Shown here in pieces: positions 1 through 9,159 of a stretch of 42,710 nt of DNA. Below the pieces are notes generated by a model. That model searched no databases. It was given only the letters and a program-made list of their open reading frames with translations, and was not told the origin of the DNA. The stretch is from Blautia faecis (GTDB taxonomy: Bacteria; Bacillota; Clostridia; Lachnospirales; Lachnospiraceae): positions 1 through 42,710 of the forward strand of contig NZ_JAJCIA010000035.1 in assembly GCF_020554845.1 (NCBI RefSeq), given 5' to 3'. A program made the translations under genes and the position numbers. Within the stretch, counting starts at the first letter, position 1. The number at the start of each line of letters is the position of its first letter.

Positions 1-588
1 CAACCAGGACGGAAAACGAGTGGGAGAAGTAGAAGTCCAGCTGTATGCAGATGGATGCGCAGTAGCAGGAAAAGTCCTGAAACTGAATGAAGGTAATGGC
101 TGGAAGGGAACCTTCATAGAACTGGATAAATACCAGAATGGCAAGAAAATCAGTTACACGGTAAAAGAGACCACAAATGTGGACGGTTATACAGCAAGCG
201 TAAGCGGAAATGCAGAAGAAGGTTATGTGGTAACCAATCAGCATACGCCAGATAAGGTAAACATTCCGGTAAGCAAGAGCTGGGACGACAGCAACAACCA
301 GGACGGAAAACGAGTGGGAGAAGTAGAAGTCCAGCTGTATGCAGATGGAAGCGCAGTAGCAGGAAAAGTCCTGAAGCTGAATGAAGGCAATGGCTGGAAG
401 GGAACCTTCCAAGATCTGGATAAATATAAGAAGGGACAGGAAATCAAGTATACCGTAGTTGAAACCACAAATGTGAACGGTTATACAGCAAACGTAAGTG
501 GAAGCGCCAAAGACGGTTATGTGATAACCAATATCCACACTCCAGAAAGTGTGAACATTGAAGGAACCAAGACCTGGAATGACAATGG
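1..588 (+). repeat. 98-codon tandem repeat in the surface-protein gene
   Basis: The stretch starting CAACCAGGACGG at 1 recurs at 295, a period of 294 bp (98 codons). The first roughly 110 bases of the two units are nearly identical, and the remainder is clearly related but diverged. A third, more diverged unit of the same domain type begins near 553. Unit 1 is cut by the window edge in its domain register, so more copies upstream are likely. Near-identity over part of the unit fits recent duplication or gene conversion. Confidence 0.9.
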
Positions 589-3500
589 CAATGCAGACAT
601 CAGACCAGAAACTATCACTATTAATCTTTATGCAAATAAAAAATTGGTTGCTTCCAAGACTGTAACAAAGACAGATGACTGGAAATGGAAATTTGCAGAT
701 CAGCCGAAATACGAAAAAGGGCAGGAAATTGAATACACCATAACAGAGGATAAAGTAGATGGATATATTACTGCACAGGGAATTGGCAATTATGATGTAG
801 TCAATACTCCAACTACAGTAACTGTCGACAAAGTCGATGATGAAGGAAATCCAGTAAAGAATGCAAAGCTTCAGATTTCTGTAAAAGATGATAATGGAAA
901 TGTAGTAGCAAGCTGGAAAACAGATGATACCAGCTATGATATTATTGGTAAGCTGATTGCAGGAAACACTTATACACTGGAGGAAATTAATGTTCCGACA
1001 GGCTATGTTGCAGCTGATCCAATTACCTTTAAAGTAGAAGCTGATGGAACTATTACAGTGGACAACAAAACAATAGTTGGCAATAAACTGACTCTGGTAG
1101 ATGCCAAACTACATTTCAATGTCAACAAAGTAGAACTTGGAAATGGTAAAGAAGTAGAAGGTGCTCATCTTGTAGTAATTGATAAGGAAACAGGTAAGAC
1201 TGTAGATGAGTGGGTTTCTGAAAAAGGTAAAACTCACGACTTTGGTCCTAAACTTGAAGCTGGAAAGAGCTATATTCTTAGAGAAACAGTAGCTCCTGCT
1301 GGTTATAAGTATGCAACAGATATTGAGTTTACTGTTAAAAAAGATGGAACTATTGAAACCAATGCAAAAACTACAACAGATACAGATGGTAACAAGGTAT
1401 ACCTGGTAGAAGATGACACCACCAAGGTAACCATCACCAAAGTAGACGCCCTTGGCAATCAGCTTTCAGGCGTAGTACTCGAAATCCAGGACAAGGACGG
1501 CGTGGTAATCGATAGTTGGACAACTTCAACTAAGGACAACCCACGCGTAATCACTGGCAAACTGATCCTCGGCGAAACCTACAAGTTAGTCGAGAAATCC
1601 GCTCCAGCTGGTTATACCCTGGCAGATCCTGTTGAGTTTACGGTAAGTGAGAATGACATCGACAACAAAGTTGAGATGAAGAACACCTACTCCGCATCCG
1701 GAAGTCTGAACCTGACAGCTAAGAAGACTCTGACAACCACAGAGACACCACTTACAGAAGGTCAGTTTACATTCGAACTTCGCGACAAAGATGGCACTGT
1801 TCTTCAGACCAAGACCAACGATGCTGACGGAAACGTAACCTTTGACGAAATCAAGTACAGCCTTGTAAAAGACAACACAGATAAGAAAGTAGATGATACC
1901 GGCGAATACCAGTACACCGTAAATGAGGTGAAAGGTGACGCAGCAGGTTACACCTACGACGACACCATCTACACCATCAACGCAACCGTAACAGATGCAG
2001 GCAACGGTACCTTAACCGTAACCCCAGTCATCCATTCCTCCAAGGCAACCTCTGAGGATGCCACTGTAACAGGTATGGAATTTACCAACACCTACACCAC
2101 ATCTGGTCAGATCGCTCTTGGTGCAACCAAGACTCTGGAAGGCCAGACACTGGAAGCAGAGCAGTTCAGCTTCCAGGCAACAGAAATGGATGCAGATGGA
2201 AAGGCAGTAGAAAATGGTTACAACGAAACTGTGAAGAATGCTGACGGCGGCACCATCACATTCCCAATCATCACATACAAGGAATCCGGAACCCATTATT
2301 ACCAGATCACAGAAGTAAAAGATGAGAAACCGGCATACCAGTATGATGAAAGAAAATACGTTGTAAAAGTAGACGTAACAGACGACAATGCAGGCAAGTT
2401 AACAGCGAAAGTTACTTCTGTCACAAAGAACGGCGAACCTGTAAAGAGTGAAGACCTCACTGGAGCAGTTACCTTCACGAATACCTACAGCGCTTCCGCT
2501 GACCTTGAACTGAAAGCCCAGAAGTCCATGAAGGTAGAAGCTGAGCAGCTTGGAACCTTCGAATTCGAACTGAAAGATGCAGATGGCAAGGTAATTGAGA
2601 CAGTTAAGAACGACGAGAAAGGTGCGATCAGCTTCAGCAAGCTTTCCTATACAGAGAAAGATGCTGGCAAGACCTTTACCTACACCGTAAACGAAAAGCT
2701 CCCATCAGAGGCAGACACCTACGTATACGACAAAACTGTTTATACAGTAACTGTAAATGTAGAAGACAACCGTGACGGAACTCTGAAGCTTACCACCAAG
2801 GTAAATGGAGAAGATTACACTGAGACAGCCATGAAATTTGTCAACGATACTACCAAGGTTACCATTTCCAAGGTAGACGACACCACCCTGAAAGCTCTTG
2901 CAGGAGCAAAACTTCAGGTAGTAGATGACCAGGATAAGGTTGTGGAAGAGTGGACCTCAGATGGTACACCACATGTGATCACAGCGAAACTTGTTCTTGG
3001 CAAGACCTACAAACTGGTTGAGGCAGAAGCACCATCAGGATATGAGATCGCAGAGCCGATCACCTTCACTGTTGATGCAGATGACACCAAAAATGCAGTT
3101 GAGATGAAGGATGCCATGACAAAGAGCAAGACCGCTGCTATTGAGATCACCAAGGAACTGAAGCTGAACGATGCACTTGCAGGCGCTAAGGATATGACCT
3201 TCTACGCAGCACTTTTCGCAGATGCAGAATGCACAATTCCTGCTTCTGATGTAAAAGCACTTGAGTTTAAGAATGCATCTTCTTCCACAGTTACCTTTAC
3301 CAATCTGGATCTTGGAAGAACCTACTATGTAAGTGAGACAGATGTAACCGGAAAAGCAATTGATTCAGGCATGACGCCGGATGAAAAGGTTTATGTACCG
3401 GTTTATCCACAGGGACAGGCAATCACCGTAACTGAGGATGGCGCAAAGAGCAGCATCACATTCGAGAACCAGTTCAGCGAATGGCCGGATGGATTCTACA

Positions 3501-4042
3501 AGATCGCGACTCTGAATGTAACCAAGAAGCTTCTTGGTGCAGATGGAAATGCCCTGGAAAGTGATGAGATTTTCTATGCAGGTATCTTTGATGACAAAGA
3601 GTGCACAACTCTTTCCACAAGAACAGAGAAGAACATCCTGACACTTGATCTTGCAGGCGGCTCCACAGTATCTGAGAGTACACAGGCAGTTGTAATACCG
3701 GATGAAGCCTTTACGCTCTATGTTGCAGAGACAGATGCAGAAGGAAATCTGGTAGATGGTACAGACGGATTCAGATACGCAGTAACTGTTGAAAATGGAA
3801 ATGTACTGTTTGATGAAAATAATCTCAATGCAGAGGTAACCATCATTAACCAGAAACAACCGGAAGCAACACCTACTGTAACTCCTGAGGAGACCATAAC
3901 TCCTACACCAACCCCAGGCACCTCCACAGGTGTTAAGACAGGTGATGACACACCAATCGGCTTCTATATGGCATTGTTCTTTGTTGCAGCTCTCGCAATC
4001 GAAGAAACAACCAGAAGACGCCGCAAAAAAGAACAGGATTAA
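2..4042 (+). CDS. Large cell-wall-anchored surface protein (adhesin/pilin-like), 5' end outside window
   Basis: The frame is open to the left edge, so the true start and signal peptide lie outside the window; about 1,346 codons are visible. In order it shows three Cna-B-like beta domains (about nt 2-810), three SpaA-like domains (about 811-1690, each with an AP-GY or similar E-box such as VEKSAPAGY), three FctA/Spy0128-like domains (about 1690-2860, ending in TNTY- or VND-type strands), one more SpaA-like domain (to about 3120), and two related domains sharing FYA-LF/YAGIF-D-EC. Lys and E-box Glu residues suited to intramolecular isopeptide bonds recur. A Pro/Thr linker leads to VKTGD, a short hydrophobic stretch and RRRRKK, which is a sortase sorting signal lacking the LP of LPxTG. 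The protein is probably covalently attached to peptidoglycan and acts in adhesion; the ligand is unknown. No sortase gene is visible. Confidence 0.9.
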   Translation, partial: NQDGKRVGEVEVQLYADGCAVAGKVLKLNEGNGWKGTFIELDKYQNGKKISYTVKETTNVDGYTASVSGNAEEGYVVTNQHTPDKVNIPVSKSWDDSNNQDGKRVGEVEVQLYADGSAVAGKVLKLNEGNGWKGTFQDLDKYKKGQEIKYTVVETTNVNGYTANVSGSAKDGYVITNIHTPESVNIEGTKTWNDNGNADIRPETITINLYANKKLVASKTVTKTDDWKWKFADQPKYEKGQEIEYTITEDKVDGYITAQGIGNYDVVNTPTTVTVDKVDDEGNPVKNAKLQISVKDDNGNVVASWKTDDTSYDIIGKLIAGNTYTLEEINVPTGYVAADPITFKVEADGTITVDNKTIVGNKLTLVDAKLHFNVNKVELGNGKEVEGAHLVVIDKETGKTVDEWVSEKGKTHDFGPKLEAGKSYILRETVAPAGYKYATDIEFTVKKDGTIETNAKTTTDTDGNKVYLVEDDTTKVTITKVDALGNQLSGVVLEIQDKDGVVIDSWTTSTKDNPRVITGKLILGETYKLVEKSAPAGYTLADPVEFTVSENDIDNKVEMKNTYSASGSLNLTAKKTLTTTETPLTEGQFTFELRDKDGTVLQTKTNDADGNVTFDEIKYSLVKDNTDKKVDDTGEYQYTVNEVKGDAAGYTYDDTIYTINATVTDAGNGTLTVTPVIHSSKATSEDATVTGMEFTNTYTTSGQIALGATKTLEGQTLEAEQFSFQATEMDADGKAVENGYNETVKNADGGTITFPIITYKESGTHYYQITEVKDEKPAYQYDERKYVVKVDVTDDNAGKLTAKVTSVTKNGEPVKSEDLTGAVTFTNTYSASADLELKAQKSMKVEAEQLGTFEFELKDADGKVIETVKNDEKGAISFSKLSYTEKDAGKTFTYTVNEKLPSEADTYVYDKTVYTVTVNVEDNRDGTLKLTTKVNGEDYTETAMKFVNDTTKVTISKVDDTTLKALAGAKLQVVDDQDKVVEEWTSDGTPHVITAKLVLGKTYKLVEAEAPSGYEIAEPITFTVDADDTKNAVEMKDAMTKSKTAAIEITKELKLNDALAGAKDMTFYAALFADAECTIPASDVKALEFKNASSSTVTFTNLDLGRTYYVSETDVTGKAIDSGMTPDEKVYVPVYPQGQAITVTEDGAKSSITFENQFSEWPDGFYKIATLNVTKKLLGADGNALESDEIFYAGIFDDKECTTLSTRTEKNILTLDLAGGSTVSESTQAVVIPDEAFTLYVAETDAEGNLVDGTDGFRYAVTVENGNVLFDENNLNAEVTIINQKQPEATPTVTPEETITPTPTPGTSTGVKTGDDTPIGFYMALFFVAALAIEETTRRRRKKEQD

Positions 4043-4062
4043 CAAATCACAATTAAATAATC

Positions 4063-4119
4063 AGAACCGCCCCTGCAGGAAGAATCCTACCAGATTCGCC
4101 CGCAGGGGCGGTTCTTTTT
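4063..4119 (+). terminator. Intrinsic terminator of the surface-protein gene
   Basis: AGAACCGCCCCTGC (4063-4076) and GCAGGGGCGGTTCT (4102-4115) form a perfect 14-bp stem with a 25-nt loop, followed by a short T run. It begins 20 bases after the stop codon. Confidence 0.92.
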
Positions 4120-4154
4120 AAAAGAATTTTGTTGTAGTAAGATACTTTTTTGTG

Positions 4155-4163
4155 TGTTATACT
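4155..4163 (+). promoter_or_regulatory. Possible extended -10 promoter for the M16C peptidase operon
   Basis: TGTTATACT matches an extended -10 (TGn-TATACT). No good -35 is found at 17 bp. It would give a leader of about 145 nt in which I see nothing else recognisable. Tentative. Confidence 0.4.
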
Positions 4164-4315
4164 AATGCAAGAAGTTGAAGATGCTCCGGAATTATCAGCT
4201 GCATTGTATAAAGCTTTTAAGTGCAGTGTAATTCAGCATAATCGAAGAAATGAATTAAATACATCCCAATACCGGTTGTTTAAACAAACTGATTGGGCAC
4301 TATTTGGAGGAAAAA

Positions 4316-7240
4316 ATGAAAAAAGAGAACATTCCTGCATACGAGGTTTTGAAACAGGAGAATCTGACCGATATCCATTCCGCCGGATATCTGGTTCGCC
4401 ATAAGAAAACAGGAGCCAGACTGGTTCTGATCGAGAATGATGATGAGAATAAGGTATTTTCCATTGCCTTTCGTACTACGCCGAAGAACAGCACCGGTGT
4501 TCCCCACATTCTGGAACACAGCGTTCTGTGCGGCTCCCGCGAGTTTCCGCTGAAGGATCCATTTGTAGAGCTGGTAAAGGGCTCTCTGAATACCTTCCTG
4601 AATGCCATGACCTACCCGGACAAGACCTGTTATCCGGTGGCAAGCTGCAATGACCAGGATTTCCAGAACCTGATGCATGTGTATCTGGACGCTGTTTTTT
4701 ACCCGAATATTTATAAGAAAGAGGAGATTTTCCGCCAGGAAGGATGGAATTACCATCTGGAGAAGAAGGAAGGCCCGCTCACATACAATGGTGTTGTATA
4801 CAATGAGATGAAGGGCGCATTTTCTTCCCCGGACGAGGTGCTGGAAAGAGAAATTATGAACCATCTTTTCCCGGACAATACCTACGGCGTGGAATCCGGC
4901 GGCAATCCGGAGAATATTCCGGAGCTTTCCTATGAAGAGTTTCTGGATTTCCACCGCACCTACTATCATCCGTCCAACAGCTATATTTACCTTTACGGAA
5001 ATATGGACATGGAAGAGAAGTTGCGATTTATTGATGAGAAATATCTGTCCGCATTTGAGGCTTTGGACGTTGATTCCAGTATTAAGGAGCAGGCAGCTTT
5101 TTCCCAGGTGAAAGACCTGCAGATCGAGTATCCCATTGCGGAGAACGAGGAAGAAGAGGATAACACCTATCTCTCCTATAACATGGTTGTAGGAAATGCC
5201 ATGGACAGTACCCTGGGTGTGGCATTTGATGTGTTGGATTATGCACTTTTAAGTGCGCCGGGAGCACCGCTGAAGCAGGCTCTTCTGGACGCCGGAATCG
5301 GTAAGGATATTTATGGCGATTACAGCGACGGTGTTTTGCAGCCGTATTTCTCCGTGATTGCAAAAGGTGCCAGAGCTGCCCGGAAGGAGGAATTTGTTTC
5401 CATTATCCGAAATTGCCTTCAGGACATTGTGAAAAATGGAATTGATAAGAAGGCGGTTCTTTCCGGAATCAATTACATGGAGTTCCGTTACCGCGAAGCA
5501 GATTTTGGACAGTTTCCAAAAGGTCTGATGTATGGACTGGATATTATGGGAAGCTGGCTTTATGATGATGAGAATGCTTTTTCCCAGGTAAAGCTTCTGG
5601 AGATTTATGATCAGCTGAAAATTGCAGTAAATGAAGGCTATTTCGAGAATCTGATCCAGAAATGGCTTCTGGACAATACACATGGTGCGATCCTGACTCT
5701 TGTGCCGAAGCGCGGTCTTGCAGCCCAGCGTGAGAAAGAGCTGGCAGACAGGCTGGAAGCATACAGAAGCAGCCTTTCCGATGAACAGCTGGAAGAAATG
5801 GTAAGAAAGACAAAAGCCCTTGAGGCTTACCAGGAGTCTGAGGAGAGACCGGAGGACCTGGAATGCATTCCTATGCTGAAGCGTTCCGATATCCGCAAAG
5901 AAGTGAATGGTTTTTCCAACGAAGAGCTTCAGGTGGAGAACAGTCTGTTCCTGTATCAGGATGTGTGCACCAATGGAATCGGTTATGTAAATATTATGTT
6001 CGAGATTAAGGATATGGCTGTTGAGAAGGTCCATTATCTTGGACTTTTGAAGTCTGTTCTCGGATATGTGGATACAAAGAATTACACTTATGGTCAGCTG
6101 TTTAATGAGACCAATGCCAGAACCGGCGGTATCCAGTGCGGCGTAGATGTTTTTGACAAGGCGAACGACCCGGAAGCATTCCGTACCATGTTTACCATCC
6201 GGGGCAAAGCACTGTATTCCCAGATGGATTTCCTGTTCCAGATGATGGAAGAAATCCTGAATACTTCTAAGCTTTCAGATACCAGACGTCTTGGTGAGAT
6301 TATCGGGGAAATCAGGTCCAGAGGACAGGCTTCCCTGATTGGCGCAGGTCATCAGACAGCAGTACTCCGCAGCGCTGCCTACGGTTCTCCAATGGCAGAA
6401 TATCAGGATGAGATGGCAGGTGTGGGCTATTACAAATTTATCGAAGACCTTGAGAAGAATTTCCAGGAGAAAAAGGACGAGATCGTAGCCGGACTTCAGA
6501 ACGCCATGGCAGAGATCATCCGAAAGGATTCCTTCATGGTAAGCTATACCGGAGAAAGAGAGTCTGTGGAACAGGTGAAGACCTTAAGCGGTGCCCTGAA
6601 GAAGAGCCTGCCGGAGAGCACCTGTGAGGTTCCGGAAACTGCCATTACCTGCAGGAAAAAGAACGAGGGCTTTAAGACCTCCGGACAGGTTCAGTATGTG
6701 GCAAGAACCGGTAACTTTGTAAAAAAAGGCTTCACCTATACTGGTGCCCTGGAAATTCTGAAGGTTGCCTTAAGCTATGATTATCTGTGGATCAATCTTC
6801 GTGTAAAGGGCGGCGCATATGGCTGTATGAGCGGCTTTAAGAGAAGTGGGGAGAGTTATTTCGTTTCTTATAGAGACCCCCATCTTCGCAGAACTCTTGA
6901 AGTATATGAGGGTGTGCCGGAATATGTGCGTACCTTTGCAGCGGATGAACGTGAAATGACCAAATACATTATCGGTACTATCAGCGGAAAGGATGTTCCA
7001 AGAACACCGCAGACACAGGGCGCCCTTGGCAGAATGGCTTATTTCCGCGGTCTCACTGTGGAGATGCTGCAAAAAGAGCGTGACCAGATCCTGAATGCTA
7101 CAGTAGAGGATATCCATGCACTGGCTCCTCTGATCCAGGCAGTTCTCTCCGATGACCAGCTCTGTGTGGTTGGAAGCGAGAATGCAATCGAGAAGGCGAA
7201 GGATGTATTTATGGAGACCAAGCCGCTGGTAAGCTGCTGA
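4316..7240 (+). CDS. M16C-family zinc metalloprotease (presequence protease / Cym1-falcilysin type)
   Basis: A 974-residue cytosolic-looking protein with no signal peptide. The inverted zinc motif HILEH is at residues 64-68, with Glu164 in VYNEMKGAFS as probable third ligand. Length and the central M16C-associated region fit the PreP/Cym1/falcilysin family, which degrades peptides inside a closed chamber. The C-terminal half has the R/Y substrate-binding pattern of the family (KGGAYG near residue 835). The start at 4316 is preferred over an in-frame TTG at 4304 because GGAGG (4306-4310) lies 5 bases before the ATG and would itself be inside the longer reading. It is followed after about 30 bases by era and may be co-transcribed with era and recO. 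Its physiological substrate is not shown by the sequence. Confidence 0.93.
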   Translation: MKKENIPAYEVLKQENLTDIHSAGYLVRHKKTGARLVLIENDDENKVFSIAFRTTPKNSTGVPHILEHSVLCGSREFPLKDPFVELVKGSLNTFLNAMTYPDKTCYPVASCNDQDFQNLMHVYLDAVFYPNIYKKEEIFRQEGWNYHLEKKEGPLTYNGVVYNEMKGAFSSPDEVLEREIMNHLFPDNTYGVESGGNPENIPELSYEEFLDFHRTYYHPSNSYIYLYGNMDMEEKLRFIDEKYLSAFEALDVDSSIKEQAAFSQVKDLQIEYPIAENEEEEDNTYLSYNMVVGNAMDSTLGVAFDVLDYALLSAPGAPLKQALLDAGIGKDIYGDYSDGVLQPYFSVIAKGARAARKEEFVSIIRNCLQDIVKNGIDKKAVLSGINYMEFRYREADFGQFPKGLMYGLDIMGSWLYDDENAFSQVKLLEIYDQLKIAVNEGYFENLIQKWLLDNTHGAILTLVPKRGLAAQREKELADRLEAYRSSLSDEQLEEMVRKTKALEAYQESEERPEDLECIPMLKRSDIRKEVNGFSNEELQVENSLFLYQDVCTNGIGYVNIMFEIKDMAVEKVHYLGLLKSVLGYVDTKNYTYGQLFNETNARTGGIQCGVDVFDKANDPEAFRTMFTIRGKALYSQMDFLFQMMEEILNTSKLSDTRRLGEIIGEIRSRGQASLIGAGHQTAVLRSAAYGSPMAEYQDEMAGVGYYKFIEDLEKNFQEKKDEIVAGLQNAMAEIIRKDSFMVSYTGERESVEQVKTLSGALKKSLPESTCEVPETAITCRKKNEGFKTSGQVQYVARTGNFVKKGFTYTGALEILKVALSYDYLWINLRVKGGAYGCMSGFKRSGESYFVSYRDPHLRRTLEVYEGVPEYVRTFAADEREMTKYIIGTISGKDVPRTPQTQGALGRMAYFRGLTVEMLQKERDQILNATVEDIHALAPLIQAVLSDDQLCVVGSENAIEKAKDVFMETKPLVSC

Positions 7241-7271
7241 TAAAAGTTAAGAAAGATGAGGATATATTTTA

Positions 7272-8180
7272 ATGACACCAGATTTTAAATCCGGATTTGT
7301 TGCAATTATTGGCCGCCCGAACGTTGGGAAATCTACCCTGATGAACCATCTGATCGGCCAGAAGATCGCGATCACATCCAAGAAGCCCCAGACCACCAGA
7401 AACCGCATCCAGACAGTCTATACCTGTGAGAAGGGACAGATCGTTTTTCTGGATACGCCTGGTATCCATAAGGCGAAGAATAAGCTTGGAGAGTATATGG
7501 TAGCCGTTGCAGAGCGTACCCTGAAAGAGGTGGATGCAATTATGTGGCTGGTTGAGCCGTCTACCTTCATTGGAGCCGGTGAGCGCCACATTGCAGAGCA
7601 GCTCCAGGGCGTTGGCGTGCCGGTCATTTTGATCATTAATAAGATCGATACAGTGAAAAAAGAGGAGATCCTTCCGGCAATCGATACGTACCGCAAGATC
7701 TGTGATTTTGCAGAGATTATCCCTTGCTCTGCACTCCGCGGACAGAACACAGAGGATATTATTGACAGTATTTTGAAATATCTGCCTTATGGACCCATGT
7801 TCTATGATGAGGATACCGTAACGGACCAGCCTCAGCGCCAGATCGTGGCAGAGGTGATCCGTGAGAAGGCGCTTCACGCACTGGATGCGGAGATTCCACA
7901 TGGAATCGCAGTGGCAATTGACAAAATGAAGGAGCGTCCGGGCAAAAATCCTATGGTGGATATTGAGGCGACCATTATTTGTGAGAGGGATTCCCACAAG
8001 GGCATTATCATTGGAAAAGGCGGTGCCATGCTGAAGAAGATCGGCAGCAACGCCAGATTTGAATTGGAACGTATGCTGGATTCCAAGGTAAACCTGAAGC
8101 TTTGGGTAAAGGTGAAAAAAGACTGGCGTGACAGTGATTTTATGATCAAAAACTTTGGATATGATAAGAAGGAAATCTGA
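7272..8180 (+). CDS. era: GTPase Era, ribosome small-subunit maturation factor
   Basis: A 302-residue GTPase. G1 is GRPNVGKS (14-21), the G2 region is PQTTRNR (40-46), G3 is DTPG (61-64), G4 is NKID (123-126) and G5 is SAL. A C-terminal KH domain contains GIIIGKGGAMLKKIG, which binds the 3' end of 16S rRNA in this family. Length is normal for Era. A purine-rich site (AGATGAGGA) precedes the ATG. recO follows with 2 bases between stop and start, the conserved era-recO pair of Firmicutes. Era couples 30S assembly to growth and acts at the membrane or ribosome. Confidence 0.98.
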   Translation: MTPDFKSGFVAIIGRPNVGKSTLMNHLIGQKIAITSKKPQTTRNRIQTVYTCEKGQIVFLDTPGIHKAKNKLGEYMVAVAERTLKEVDAIMWLVEPSTFIGAGERHIAEQLQGVGVPVILIINKIDTVKKEEILPAIDTYRKICDFAEIIPCSALRGQNTEDIIDSILKYLPYGPMFYDEDTVTDQPQRQIVAEVIREKALHALDAEIPHGIAVAIDKMKERPGKNPMVDIEATIICERDSHKGIIIGKGGAMLKKIGSNARFELERMLDSKVNLKLWVKVKKDWRDSDFMIKNFGYDKKEI

Positions 8181-8182
8181 AA

Positions 8183-8950
8183 ATGAGTGATCTGATCACG
8201 GTACAGGGAATTGTACTTTCTGCGCAGCCTGTGGGAGAGTATGACAAGCGAATCGTGCTTCTTACCAGGGAGAGGGGGAAGATTTCCGCTTTCGCCAAGG
8301 GTGCCAGACGGCAGAACAGCCCGTTTATGGCAGCTGCCAATCCTTTTGTGTTCGGGAATTTCACCCTGTATGAAGGGCGCAGCAGCTACAATCTGAACCA
8401 GGTGACCGTGACCCATCATTTTGTGGAGCTGGCCGCCAGACAGCCAGGAGTTTATTATGGCTATTATTTTCTGGAGCTGGCAGATTATTTCGGAAGAGAG
8501 GGCACAGATGAGAAGAATATGATGAATCTTCTTTATCTCACTGTGAAGGCTCTCCTGAATCCGGAAATCGATGACCGGCTGGTAAGGTGCATTTTTGAAC
8601 TGCGAACTATGACAGAGCAGGGGCTGATGCCGGAGCTTTTCCGGTGTGTGAACTGTGGGGAGGAGATCACCGGAAAAGAGAATCTGTTCTTTTCCCAGGA
8701 GGCACATGGAATCCTGGATGGGGACTGCCTGAAGAAAGCAAGCCCCGGAGAAGCCAGAACCGCCCGCCGGATTTCCCCGGCAGCACTTTATACCATGCAG
8801 TACATTGTAAGCTCGCCCATGACGAAGCTATACAGCTTTACAGTGACCGATGAGGTGCTGTGGGAGCTGGAACGGCATATTCAGCCTTATGTGGCAGGGA
8901 ATACGGATAAGAAATTTAAGAGTTTGCAGATATTAGAAGTTATGATGTAA
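8183..8950 (+). CDS. recO: DNA repair protein RecO
   Basis: A 255-residue protein with the RecO N-terminal OB fold (GIVLSAQPVGEYDKRIVLLT, then GKISAFAKGARR) and a helical C-terminal domain with a partial zinc site, CVNCG, plus a later single Cys (DGDC) instead of the usual second CxxC. RecO loads RecA onto SSB-coated single-stranded DNA in the RecFOR pathway. It starts 2 bases after the era stop, so translation is probably coupled. No clear terminator follows; the 200-base spacer to glyQS holds an imperfect hairpin (8990-9019) with no T run. Confidence 0.96.
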   Translation: MSDLITVQGIVLSAQPVGEYDKRIVLLTRERGKISAFAKGARRQNSPFMAAANPFVFGNFTLYEGRSSYNLNQVTVTHHFVELAARQPGVYYGYYFLELADYFGREGTDEKNMMNLLYLTVKALLNPEIDDRLVRCIFELRTMTEQGLMPELFRCVNCGEEITGKENLFFSQEAHGILDGDCLKKASPGEARTARRISPAALYTMQYIVSSPMTKLYSFTVTDEVLWELERHIQPYVAGNTDKKFKSLQILEVMM

Positions 8951-9092
8951 GTGGATTGGATGTTGCACATAACAGGAAAGCTGATTAACGTGCTTTGCTC
9001 TATACTTCGATAGCAGCACATGATTTGCTGTTCAAAAGTGCGGAAATTGTGTTTTTGCGGCAGAATGTACGGAATTGAGTACGCGGTATAAC

Positions 9093-9121
9093 TTTACAAA
9101 AAGAAAAGTTGCGAGTATAAT
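9093..9121 (+). promoter_or_regulatory. SigA-type promoter of glyQS
   Basis: TTTACA (9093-9098), a 17-bp spacer and TATAAT (9116-9121). The predicted start near 9128 leaves a leader of only about 32 nt before the glyQS ATG, too short for a T-box. Confidence 0.85.
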
Positions 9122-9159
9122 ATTAGAAAATCATCTATCAAACAATGAGGAGAGATATC

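Noticed and set aside
3365..4045. 226-codon minus-strand ORF opposite the surface protein
   Set aside because: Cys-rich shadow of a repetitive gene, no start context.
4150..4404. 84-codon ORF upstream of the M16C gene
   Set aside because: It overlaps the start of the M16C peptidase in another frame and has no ribosome site.
8990..9019. Imperfect hairpin between recO and glyQS as a terminator
   Set aside because: No T run follows and the stem has a large internal loop.
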